Shown here in pieces: positions 1-8,103 of a stretch of 64,000 bases of DNA. Numbering within the stretch: position 1 is the first letter of the stretch; every line of letters begins with the position of its first letter. The notes under the pieces were generated by a model. The model was given only the letters and a program-made list of their open reading frames with translations, was not told where the DNA came from and searched no databases. The stretch lies in contig DYSU01000002.1 of the NCBI GenBank assembly GCA_020726335.1, forward strand, positions 21,236 through 85,235, read 5' to 3'. The translations under genes were made by a program, and so were the position numbers. Source of the stretch: Thiomargarita sp. Lineage in GTDB: Bacteria; Pseudomonadota; Gammaproteobacteria; Beggiatoales; Beggiatoaceae.

Positions 1-1296
1 TTTGCCCAATTTGACCATCATGCGCTGGCCGCCGCTTCCATTGCCCAAGTCCATGCCGCCGTGTTACACGATGGCCGCAAAGTGGTGGTCAAAATCGTCC
101 GCCCCAATATTTTGCTCAAAATTCAAAAAGACATTAATGTATTGTATATGTTCGCTAATTTACTGCAACGTTATTGGTCAGAAGGCAAACGCTTGCACCC
201 TGTTGAAGTGGTGGCCGAATTTGAGAAAGCCTTGCACGATGAACTGGATTTAATGCGCGAAGCGGGCAATTGCGCCATTCTCAAACGCAATTTCACCGAC
301 TCACCGCTGTTGTATGTGCCTGAAGTAATTTGGGAATACACCCGCCAAAAAGTGATGGTCATGGAGCGCATCCACGGCATTCCCGTGCGCGACATGGCGG
401 CGTTGAAAAAACACGGCATCAATTTCAAAGCCTTGGCCGAAAATGGGGTGGAAACTTTTTTCACCCAAGTATTCAAATACAATTTTTTCCACGCCGACAT
501 GCACCCCGGCAACATTTTCATCGACGATAAAAGCCCGAAAAACAACCCGCGCTACATTGCGGTTGATTTTGGCATCATGGGAACGCTGTCACGCGAAGAT
601 CAACACTATTTGGCCGAAAACTTTTTGGCCTTTTTCCGCCGTGACTATCGGCGCGTGGCAGAACTGCATGTGCATTCCGAATGGGTGCCTGCCCACACCC
701 GCATTGAGGAATTTGAAGGCGCAATTCGCAGTGTTTGTGAGCCGATTTTTAACCGCCCGATCAAAGAAATCTCTTTCGGCTTGTTTTTGCTCAATTTATT
801 TCAAACGGCGCGCCGCTTCGATATGGAAGTGCAACCGCAATTGGTGTTGTTGCAAAAAACCTTGCTCAACATCGAAGGCTTGGGTCGCCAACTCTATCCC
901 GATCTGGATTTATGGACCACCGCCAAACCGTTTTTGGAACGCTGGATGAAAGAGCAAATCGGCTTCAGTGCGTTTTTACACAACATGAAAAACAGCGTGC
1001 CGCAATGGCTGGAAACGTTGCCGCTTGTGCCTGAACTCAGCCGTGCCGCTTTGTCTCAAATCCAACACCAACACCAACAACACAAACAAACTTTAAAAGA
1101 AATCAAAGCGTTACGCCAAGAACTGCGACAAGGCAAGCAACAAAAAATTCGTGCCTTGTTGGGCGGCGCGTTGCTCATCAGCGGCAGCCTGATGTTGTCC
1201 ATGGGCAATCTATATGTGTATAACCTGCCTTTGCTCGGCACGGTGCTGTCAGTGGCGGGCGCAACAATTTTAGTCTTAAATCTGCTAACAAATTGA
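1..1296 (+). CDS. ubiB: UbiB, ubiquinone biosynthesis protein kinase-like (5' end outside window)
   Basis: The reading frame is already open at base 1, so the first part of the gene (roughly 110 residues for a family of about 545) lies outside. The family is the ABC1/ADCK/UbiB atypical kinases, membrane-associated ATPases needed for aerobic ubiquinone synthesis. Visible motifs are the Ala-rich loop AAASIAQVH that replaces the usual Gly-rich loop (in-window residues 10-18), the ATP-binding Lys in VVVK, the catalytic-loop motif HADMHPGN and the metal-binding DFG. The last 50 residues form two hydrophobic segments, the C-terminal membrane anchor typical of UbiB. The usual ubiE-ubiJ-ubiB order cannot be tested because the upstream side is missing. 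A different ABC1-family paralogue is possible but less likely given the C-terminal anchor. Confidence 0.9.
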   Translation, partial: FAQFDHHALAAASIAQVHAAVLHDGRKVVVKIVRPNILLKIQKDINVLYMFANLLQRYWSEGKRLHPVEVVAEFEKALHDELDLMREAGNCAILKRNFTDSPLLYVPEVIWEYTRQKVMVMERIHGIPVRDMAALKKHGINFKALAENGVETFFTQVFKYNFFHADMHPGNIFIDDKSPKNNPRYIAVDFGIMGTLSREDQHYLAENFLAFFRRDYRRVAELHVHSEWVPAHTRIEEFEGAIRSVCEPIFNRPIKEISFGLFLLNLFQTARRFDMEVQPQLVLLQKTLLNIEGLGRQLYPDLDLWTTAKPFLERWMKEQIGFSAFLHNMKNSVPQWLETLPLVPELSRAALSQIQHQHQQHKQTLKEIKALRQELRQGKQQKIRALLGGALLISGSLMLSMGNLYVYNLPLLGTVLSVAGATILVLNLLTN

Positions 1297-1385
1297 TTTA
1301 ATAGAGTTTACTGTTTGAAGGCTTAGGGGTGGCTGTGGTCATAAACGGTGATACAATAACGGCAACACAAGCTGTTGGAGGGTAT

Positions 1386-4300
1386 ATGCAGTGTTTTCAA
1401 GCCATTTCTGACCCATTGACGGGAATCAATTTAATCGAAGCCAGTGCAGGCACGGGCAAGACGTACACCTTGTCCACTTTATTCGTGCGGCTCATTGTCG
1501 AGCAACAACGCGCTGTGTCGCAAATTTTGGTGGTCACTTTCACCGAAGCGGCCACAGAAGAATTGCGCGCCCGCATTCGCCGTCACCTACAAGAAGCCAA
1601 GCAACTGTTTGAAAAACAAGATAATAATATTGACCCTTTGCTAAGCCAATGGGTGCAAACTTATCAACAACACCAGCCCCACGACACGCCCATGGCGATT
1701 GAACGGCTCAACAACGCCGTGCGTGGCTTTGATGAGGCGGCGGTGTTCACCATTCACGGTTTTTGCCGACGCATGTTGCAAGAACAGGCATTTGAAAGCG
1801 GCGTGTTGTTTGATGCTGAACTGATTCAAAACCAAAACAGCTTGTTGGTCGACATTGTCGCCGATTTTTGGCGGCAACATTTTTATCAAAACGACTTGTG
1901 GTTCATCGAATACGCGCTCAATGAAAAAACCAGCCCCAGCAGTTTACAAAAATTGCTCAAAGACCACAGCCACCATCCATTTTTGCAGATTATTCCTCAA
2001 GTTAGCTTAGATGACGCGGCTTTGACTGCAACGCGCACCGCGTATCAAACAGCTTTGGCGCAGGTCAAAAACGCATGGCCGCAAGTGGTTGATGAAATGC
2101 AGACTATTTTGCGCCATCACCCCAGCTTGAACCGCAACAAATACAATGCCCAAGCGATTGAAACGTTGTTGATGGCCATGACTTTATGGGCGGGGCAAGA
2201 AGACGGTTTGTTTGTGCCTGATAAATTTGAATTTTTTGCCGTGCGTTTTCTTCATTCCGCATTGAAAAAGAACCAGCCTGCGCCTGAGCATCCGTTTTTT
2301 TGCTTGGCGCAAAACCTGTTGGATGCACAAGCCGCTTTGTTGGGCCTTTATCAGCAAAAGCTGTTGCACCTTAAACACGCTTTGTTCAGCGAAGCGCATG
2401 TGGCCTTGATTAAACGCAAACAGCAAGGAAATTTATTACATTTCAATGATTTACTGGTTAATTTATACCAAGCTTTACACGGCAACAACGCTGAGATTTT
2501 AGCGCGGGGGATTCGGCAAAAATTTCCCGCGGTGTTGATTGATGAGTTTCAAGACACCGACCCCTTGCAATATGCGATTTTTCGGCGCATTTATCAGCAA
2601 CAGGCTGATATAACGATGTTTTTAATCGGTGATCCCAAGCAAGCGATTTACAGCTTTCGCGGCGCGGATATTTTCACTTATTTGCAAGCCGCCGCTGATG
2701 CCGACCGTCGCTACACTTTGGGTTTTAATTGGCGGTCTTCGCCGCCGTTGTGTGGCGCGGTCAATCGCTTGTTTGGCTATGCTAAACAACCGTTTTTATT
2801 TGATAATTTATCGTTTCATCCCGTGCAAGCGGCCCATAAACCCGCCGTTGATGATGAAAAAGACCGCGCTTTGGGTGCGGCATTTGCCGCCGCGCCGTTG
2901 CGGCTGTGGTGGGTCGATGACCGCCATCCTGTGGCCGAAGGCAAGCGCATCAGCAAAGCGCGCGCCCAACAGTTCATTCCTGCGTGGGTGGCAGAAGAAA
3001 TCATTGTTTTATTGCAACAACATGCGAGCTTGAGCGCGGGCGATGTGGCGATTTTAACCCGCTCCAATCGCCAAGCGCAACAAATGCAGGCCGTGCTGCG
3101 TCAGCGCGCAATTCCCAGTGTGTTGTTCAGCCGTGAATCACTGTTCGACAGTTTTGAGGCGGTGGAAATGCAACGGCTGTTGGCGGCGATTGTCGATTGT
3201 GACGATGAGGGTAAAATCAAAGCGGCGTTGACCACGGACATGTTGGGAATGGATGGCGGCAATGTGCAACGGCTGACGACGGATGATGCGGCGTGGAATC
3301 ATTGGCTGTTGCGTTTTCGCCACTATCATGGTCTGTGGAAACAAGCGGGTTTTATCGCCATGTTTCGTCTGTTGCTTCATCAAGCGCAAGTGGGTGCGCG
3401 GCTGTTGGCTTTGGTTGATGGTGAACGGCGGTTGACCAACGTGTTGCATTTGTCTGAAGTGTTGCAACAAGCATCAATGCACCCACGGCGCAGCATGGAC
3501 AAATTGTATCAATGGCTGGTGCAACAATGCCAGCAACAGGCGGATGATGACGTTTATCAATTGCGGCTGGAAAGCGATGACAACGCGGTCAAACTGGTGA
3601 CTGTTCACAAAAGCAAAGGCTTGGAATATCCTGTGGTGTTTGTGCCGTATGCGTGGGATGGCAAGCTCAACAGCGAGAAAAACCCCGTTGTGTTTCATCC
3701 ACAAAATGCCTCGTCTTTGACGCTGGATTTGGGTTCAGCGCAACAAGAAGACCATCGCCTGCTGGCACAACGGGAGGAGTTGGCGGAAAATCTGCGCTTG
3801 TTGTATGTGGCGGTGACACGGGCAAAATATTGCTGTTATTTGTTGTGGGGCATGTTCAATGGCGCAGAAACCGCCGCCTTAGGCTATTTATTGCACCAGC
3901 AAGCGGATGACAAAAGCCATGAACGGGTCAAAGCCTATTTAAAAAATATTCAACAAGATCAATGGCAAGAAGATTTAAACCGTTTTCAAATTGACGGCAT
4001 TCAGCTTTGCTCACCCCCTGAGAACAGCGGCCAGCTTTATGTCAAACCCAGCCAAACCCAACCCCAGTTGGCGGCGCGTTCATTCAATCGCCCGCTGAAC
4101 CCACGCTGGCAAATCATCAGTTTTAGCCGCCTCATTGCCCATGATAACCACGGTTTGCCCGCGCTTTGGCAAACGGAACTGGCTGACCGAGACTGGCAGC
4201 AGTGGCCAACACCCCAACCCCACATTGAGCCATCCCCTGCCAGCACGATAGCGCAATTCCCAACAGGCACAAAAGCCGGTTTATTTTTCCATGATGCGCT

Positions 4301-4931
4301 TGAACATATTGATTTTCAAGATATTCCCGATGAAACATGGTGGCAACAACGGTTGCAACAGCACGGTTTTTCTGACCAATGGCACCATGTGATGGGGCAA
4401 TGGTTGACGCACTTTTTAAATACCCCCTTGCATTCAAATTTGTGTTTGGCGCAAATTAGCAAACGTCAGCGGTTAAATGAATTGGAATTTTATTTTTCTG
4501 TTGACACACTGGATTTGAGTCACAAAACGCCGTGGGCTGAATACATGGCAAGGCAGCAAACCAGCACGGGTTTTGTCAAAGGGTTTATTGATCTGCTGTT
4601 TGAACACCAAGGCCACTATTATTTGATTGATTATAAATCCAATCATTTGGGCGATGGCGCGGAAAATTATGCACCCGAACAATTGCTCCAGGTGATGCAA
4701 GCGCAACAGTATGATTTACAAGCCTTAATTTACACAGTCGCCGTACACCGCTATTTAACATGGCGATTGCCACATTATGATTATCAACAGCATTTTGCGG
4801 GGGTGTATTGTCTTTTTTTGCGCGGTATGCACCCCAACAATCGCGCAGGTCATGGCGTTTTTTTTCAAAAACCTGCGTGGCCCGCGTTGGCGCAATCATT
4901 AAAATCGTTATCGATCAAAAACTTGGCCTAA
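1386..4931 (+). CDS. recB: RecB, exodeoxyribonuclease V beta subunit
   Basis: This is the helicase-nuclease subunit of RecBCD, which processes double-strand breaks and degrades linear DNA. About 1181 residues, close to the family length. Walker A is ASAGTGKT (residues 19-26); helicase motif II is LIDEFQDTD near residue 384. The C-terminal RecB nuclease core LIDYKSNHLG lies near residue 1080 with its Asp and Lys intact, so the enzyme looks functional. The frame also opens earlier at a GTG (1329), but the ATG at 1386 has a good GGAGG five bases upstream and gives the N terminus normally seen in RecB. The gene follows ubiB. No recC or recD is adjacent in the window, although they often cluster; they may be elsewhere. 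Confidence 0.93.
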   Translation: MQCFQAISDPLTGINLIEASAGTGKTYTLSTLFVRLIVEQQRAVSQILVVTFTEAATEELRARIRRHLQEAKQLFEKQDNNIDPLLSQWVQTYQQHQPHDTPMAIERLNNAVRGFDEAAVFTIHGFCRRMLQEQAFESGVLFDAELIQNQNSLLVDIVADFWRQHFYQNDLWFIEYALNEKTSPSSLQKLLKDHSHHPFLQIIPQVSLDDAALTATRTAYQTALAQVKNAWPQVVDEMQTILRHHPSLNRNKYNAQAIETLLMAMTLWAGQEDGLFVPDKFEFFAVRFLHSALKKNQPAPEHPFFCLAQNLLDAQAALLGLYQQKLLHLKHALFSEAHVALIKRKQQGNLLHFNDLLVNLYQALHGNNAEILARGIRQKFPAVLIDEFQDTDPLQYAIFRRIYQQQADITMFLIGDPKQAIYSFRGADIFTYLQAAADADRRYTLGFNWRSSPPLCGAVNRLFGYAKQPFLFDNLSFHPVQAAHKPAVDDEKDRALGAAFAAAPLRLWWVDDRHPVAEGKRISKARAQQFIPAWVAEEIIVLLQQHASLSAGDVAILTRSNRQAQQMQAVLRQRAIPSVLFSRESLFDSFEAVEMQRLLAAIVDCDDEGKIKAALTTDMLGMDGGNVQRLTTDDAAWNHWLLRFRHYHGLWKQAGFIAMFRLLLHQAQVGARLLALVDGERRLTNVLHLSEVLQQASMHPRRSMDKLYQWLVQQCQQQADDDVYQLRLESDDNAVKLVTVHKSKGLEYPVVFVPYAWDGKLNSEKNPVVFHPQNASSLTLDLGSAQQEDHRLLAQREELAENLRLLYVAVTRAKYCCYLLWGMFNGAETAALGYLLHQQADDKSHERVKAYLKNIQQDQWQEDLNRFQIDGIQLCSPPENSGQLYVKPSQTQPQLAARSFNRPLNPRWQIISFSRLIAHDNHGLPALWQTELADRDWQQWPTPQPHIEPSPASTIAQFPTGTKAGLFFHDALEHIDFQDIPDETWWQQRLQQHGFSDQWHHVMGQWLTHFLNTPLHSNLCLAQISKRQRLNELEFYFSVDTLDLSHKTPWAEYMARQQTSTGFVKGFIDLLFEHQGHYYLIDYKSNHLGDGAENYAPEQLLQVMQAQQYDLQALIYTVAVHRYLTWRLPHYDYQQHFAGVYCLFLRGMHPNNRAGHGVFFQKPAWPALAQSLKSLSIKNLA

Positions 4932-4977
4932 AAGCAGAAAACAGGGCATCGCCGATAGAAATAGTGGGTCAAAAATT

Positions 4978-4990
4978 ATCTTGTTGATAA
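4978..4990. repeat. Left copy of a 13-bp inverted repeat flanking dnaA
   Basis: The 13-mer ATCTTGTTGATAA is the exact reverse complement of bases 6499-6511. It contains TTATCAACA read on the minus strand, one mismatch from the DnaA-box consensus TTATCCACA. It also lies inside a small hairpin (TTATC at 4976-4980, GATAA at 4986-4990). It could be a DnaA autoregulatory site; that is inference. Confidence 0.5.
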
Positions 4991-5022
4991 GCCAGTAAAA
5001 AATCTGTTGCCCGCCGTAAGCC

Positions 5023-5048
5023 ACCGCTTGTATCATAAATGAAGCGGT
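5023..5048. other. Stem-loop between recB and dnaA
   Basis: ACCGCTT (5023-5029) and AAGCGGT (5042-5048) form a perfect 7-bp stem with a 12-base loop. No T-run follows directly, so it is not a canonical intrinsic terminator. It may end recB transcripts or shape the dnaA leader. Confidence 0.35.
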
Positions 5049-5165
5049 TATCGGTGTTTATTCAAGCATTTTTTTAACGAGGCCTTGCCCTGCTTTGGCT
5101 GGATTCGCGGGCCATGATGGGTATAAAATTAAGCGAAAACGCCAAACCCCACAAGGACAGCCAGT

Positions 5166-6494
5166 TTGAGCATCAGCATTTTATGGAAACGTTGTTTAAA
5201 CGACTTGGAAGCCGAAGTATCGCCCCAAGTATTTAACACTTGGTTACGGCCATTACACGCTCAAATTGATGCGGATGTGTTGTATTTGCTTGCGCCCAAT
5301 CGCTTTGTGATGGATTGGGTTAAACGCCATTTCGCTGAAAAAATTCAACAAAAATTCAATCAGTTAAATCCAAAACAACCGATTAAATTGGTGTTTCAAG
5401 TGGGCAGTCAAGGCAAAATGGTTGCCAACGAGCAAAAACCGCCGTTGTTGGTCAAAAAAAACGCCTCTTCACTGGGCATCAACCCAGCACCTTTAAATAA
5501 ACGCTTTACTTTTCAAGAGTTTGTATTAGGCGATTCTAATCGCTTGGCCCATGCCGCTTCAATGGAAATGGTGCAAAACGGTCAATTTAACCCATTGTTC
5601 ATTTATGGCGGCACAGGTTTGGGCAAAACCCATTTAATGCAAGCGGTGGGACACGCGGTGGCACAGCAAAAAACCACGGCTAAAATTGCTTATTTACACT
5701 CTGAACGTTTTGTTATTGATATGGTCAGGGCGTTGCAAACCAAAGCCATCAATCGCTTTAAAGAATACTATCGTTCCGTGGATGTGTTGTTGATTGACGA
5801 CATCCAATTTTTGGCAGGTAAAAACCAGTCTCAAGAAGAATTTTTTCATACTTTCAATGCGTTAATTGACGGCAACCAGCAAATTATCTTGACTTCTGAC
5901 CGCACGCCCAAAGACATCGAAGGCTTGGATGAGCGTCTTAAATCGCGGCTGGGCAGTGGTTTGACTGTCAATATCAACAAACCCGACATTGAAACCAAAG
6001 TCAATATTCTCACTCAAAAAGCCTTGCAGGCAAAAATCATTTTGCCTGAAGATGTGGCCGTTTATATTGCTGAAAACATTGACAACAGCATCCGTGAATT
6101 GGAAGGCAGTTTGCACCGTTTGTTGGCCAGCGCACGTTTGATGCAAGAAAGCATCACGCTGGATTTTTCCCGTCATGCGTTAAAAGATTTGATTAAACCG
6201 AAAATTCGTCTGATTCATGTGGGTCAAATACAACAGACAGTGGCCGATTATTATCACATCAGCGTCAGTGATTTGCTGTCGCAACGTCGTCATCGGCACA
6301 TTGCGCGCCCACGGCAAATGGCCATGTTGTTGTGCCGTGAACTCACCTCTGATAACTATCCCACCCTGGGCCGTTTGTTCGGCAACCGTGACCGCACCAC
6401 CGTTTTACACGCTTGTAAAACCATTGTGGGCTTGAAATTAACCGATTCACAATTAAATCAAGACTATAGCCACTTGGTCAGATTGTTGGCCTGA
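5166..6494 (+). CDS. dnaA: DnaA, chromosomal replication initiator
   Basis: DnaA binds DnaA boxes and opens the origin. 442 residues, a typical length. Domain I starts the protein (residues 2-90, with the expected W-C-L and W-L-R-P-L pattern). The AAA+ domain carries Walker A GGTGLGKT near residue 147 and Walker B LLIDDIQF near 208. The C-terminal helix-turn-helix domain IV contains the signature RDRTTVLHAC. The start is a TTG preceded at 5153-5157 by AAGGA; it is the only start giving the conserved N terminus, so translation may be deliberately weak. The neighbours (recB, degP) are unusual: dnaN, recF and rpmH, the common partners, are absent. Confidence 0.95.
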   Translation: MSISILWKRCLNDLEAEVSPQVFNTWLRPLHAQIDADVLYLLAPNRFVMDWVKRHFAEKIQQKFNQLNPKQPIKLVFQVGSQGKMVANEQKPPLLVKKNASSLGINPAPLNKRFTFQEFVLGDSNRLAHAASMEMVQNGQFNPLFIYGGTGLGKTHLMQAVGHAVAQQKTTAKIAYLHSERFVIDMVRALQTKAINRFKEYYRSVDVLLIDDIQFLAGKNQSQEEFFHTFNALIDGNQQIILTSDRTPKDIEGLDERLKSRLGSGLTVNINKPDIETKVNILTQKALQAKIILPEDVAVYIAENIDNSIRELEGSLHRLLASARLMQESITLDFSRHALKDLIKPKIRLIHVGQIQQTVADYYHISVSDLLSQRRHRHIARPRQMAMLLCRELTSDNYPTLGRLFGNRDRTTVLHACKTIVGLKLTDSQLNQDYSHLVRLLA

Positions 6495-6498
6495 TGAT

Positions 6499-6511
6499 TT
6501 ATCAACAAGAT
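6499..6511. repeat. Right copy of a 13-bp inverted repeat flanking dnaA
   Basis: TTATCAACAAGAT starts five bases after the dnaA stop and is the perfect reverse complement of bases 4978-4990. It contains the DnaA-box-like 9-mer TTATCAACA on the plus strand. Confidence 0.5.
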
Positions 6512-6645
6512 TGGACAGAGGGGACGAAATTGTTTTTAATGACATTAAATCCCCCTGTGGTTTTCGTTGTCTTGAAATGATCTAAAGTGATTGTTATTTA
6601 TCCTGTTTGAATAAACACTGGATTTTTTATTTTTAGGGTTGAATC

Positions 6646-8034
6646 ATGCAAAAAACTTTGTTCGCTGTTGTCTTTGTCCCTTTATTGGCGGCTGGTTTGG
6701 GCTTATTGTGTTGGCATAACGCTTGTTTTGCGGGTTTGCCTGTCAGTATCAATGGCCAGCCGTTGCCATCACTTGCACCGATGCTGGATGCGGTAACCCC
6801 CGCTGTGGTCAATATTTCCACCAGCACCCATATTGAAGCGCAAGAAAGTCCACTGTTCAGTGACCCCATTTTCCGTTATTTTTTTGATTTGCCAAAACAG
6901 AAAAAAAACAAAGAAAATAACAGCTTGGGTTCTGGTGTCATCATTGATGCCCGCAAAGGTTATGTGGTCACCAACCACCATGTGATTGACAAAGCCGACA
7001 CCATCACCGTCACGTTACGCAACGGCGAAAATTTTACCGCCCAACTGATTGGCGCAGATGCTGAAACCGACGTGGCTTTATTGCAAATTCCCATCAAAGC
7101 CCATCAACTGACCGCGTTAAAAATCAGTGATTCAGAAAGTTTGCGCGTCGGTGATTTTGTGGTGGCCATTGGCAATCCGTTTGGTCTGGGGCAAACCGTG
7201 ACTTCGGGCATCGTCAGTGCGTTGGGGCGCACAGGCTTGGGGATTGAAGGCTATGAAGATTTTATTCAAACCGACGCTTCAATCAACCCCGGCAATTCAG
7301 GCGGTGCCTTGGTCAATTTACGCGGTGAATTGATCGGCATCAACACCGCCATTCTTGCCCCCAGCGGCGGCAATGTGGGGATTGGTTTTGCCATTCCCAG
7401 CTCCATGGTGAAAAAAATCATCGCTCATTTGGCCGAATATGGCGAAATTCAACGCGGTACATTGGGTGTCAGCGTCCAAGATTTAAGCCCTGATTTAGTC
7501 CATGCCTTTGATTTAGAACAACAACAAGGTGCAGTCGTGATTGAAGTGGCAGAAGATTCCGCCGCCGCCCAAGCGGGTTTAAAAGTGGGCGATGTCATCA
7601 CCGCAATCAACGGCAAAGCGGTGCGCAATGCGGCAGACATGCGCAACCAAGTGGGTTTGGTGCGCGCAGGTGAAAAGGTTGACTTGGGTTTGCAACGCAA
7701 CCGCCATACTGTTCATATCAATGTCCAATTGGCTGAACAAGGCGTGGCTTCGGGCGATTCAGTCAGCGACTCTTTGCAGGGGGCAAGCTTGAAAGAAATT
7801 AAATTAAAAACCGATGCAGGGCGCAACGCACAACGGGTGCAAATCACAGCCGTAGAGACCGACAGCCAAGCGTGGGATTTGGGTTTGCGTCAAGGCGATT
7901 TGATTTTATCGGTCAATCGCCGCATTCGGGTGCAAAGCATTCATGACTTGGCGCAATTGCTCAACCAAGGTGGCCAATATTTATCAATTCAAATTCTACG
8001 CGATGACACCACTTACAGCGTGCGTTTGCGTTAA
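6646..8034 (+). CDS. degP: Periplasmic serine endoprotease, DegP/HtrA family
   Basis: An envelope quality-control protease and chaperone that degrades misfolded periplasmic proteins. 462 residues. A signal peptide ends near residue 29 (hydrophobic core followed by C-F-A-G). The trypsin-like domain has the full catalytic triad: His112 in TNHHVI, Asp142 in TDVALL, Ser218 in NPGNSGG. Two PDZ domains follow (about residues 275-365 and 385-460). The Q-linker is short, so DegQ or MucD are equally possible names. The neighbours dnaA and korA do not suggest an operon. A weak promoter-like pair, TTGAAA (6572-6577) and TATTTA (6595-6600) 17 bases apart, precedes it. Confidence 0.92.
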   Translation: MQKTLFAVVFVPLLAAGLGLLCWHNACFAGLPVSINGQPLPSLAPMLDAVTPAVVNISTSTHIEAQESPLFSDPIFRYFFDLPKQKKNKENNSLGSGVIIDARKGYVVTNHHVIDKADTITVTLRNGENFTAQLIGADAETDVALLQIPIKAHQLTALKISDSESLRVGDFVVAIGNPFGLGQTVTSGIVSALGRTGLGIEGYEDFIQTDASINPGNSGGALVNLRGELIGINTAILAPSGGNVGIGFAIPSSMVKKIIAHLAEYGEIQRGTLGVSVQDLSPDLVHAFDLEQQQGAVVIEVAEDSAAAQAGLKVGDVITAINGKAVRNAADMRNQVGLVRAGEKVDLGLQRNRHTVHINVQLAEQGVASGDSVSDSLQGASLKEIKLKTDAGRNAQRVQITAVETDSQAWDLGLRQGDLILSVNRRIRVQSIHDLAQLLNQGGQYLSIQILRDDTTYSVRLR

Positions 8035-8062
8035 GCTTTATGACTCTACAGGGCGATGCAGG

Positions 8063-8068
8063 TATAAT
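8063..8068 (+). promoter_or_regulatory. Probable -10 box of the korAB operon
   Basis: A perfect TATAAT lies 36 bases upstream of the korA ATG, in the 69-base gap after degP. No strong -35 is seen at the matching distance (only TTATGAC-like bases near 8038). Confidence 0.45.
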
Positions 8069-8103
8069 GCGCCCACCACATTTATGATTAGGATTTGTTG
8101 CTT

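Noticed and set aside
1040..1145. CAA-rich stretches looking like a simple repeat
   Set aside because: They encode Gln-rich coiled segments of UbiB and recur across many genes here; coding bias rather than a repeat element.
4932..5165. Possible oriC upstream of dnaA
   Set aside because: Only one near-consensus DnaA box and no AT-rich unwinding repeats; not enough for an origin call.
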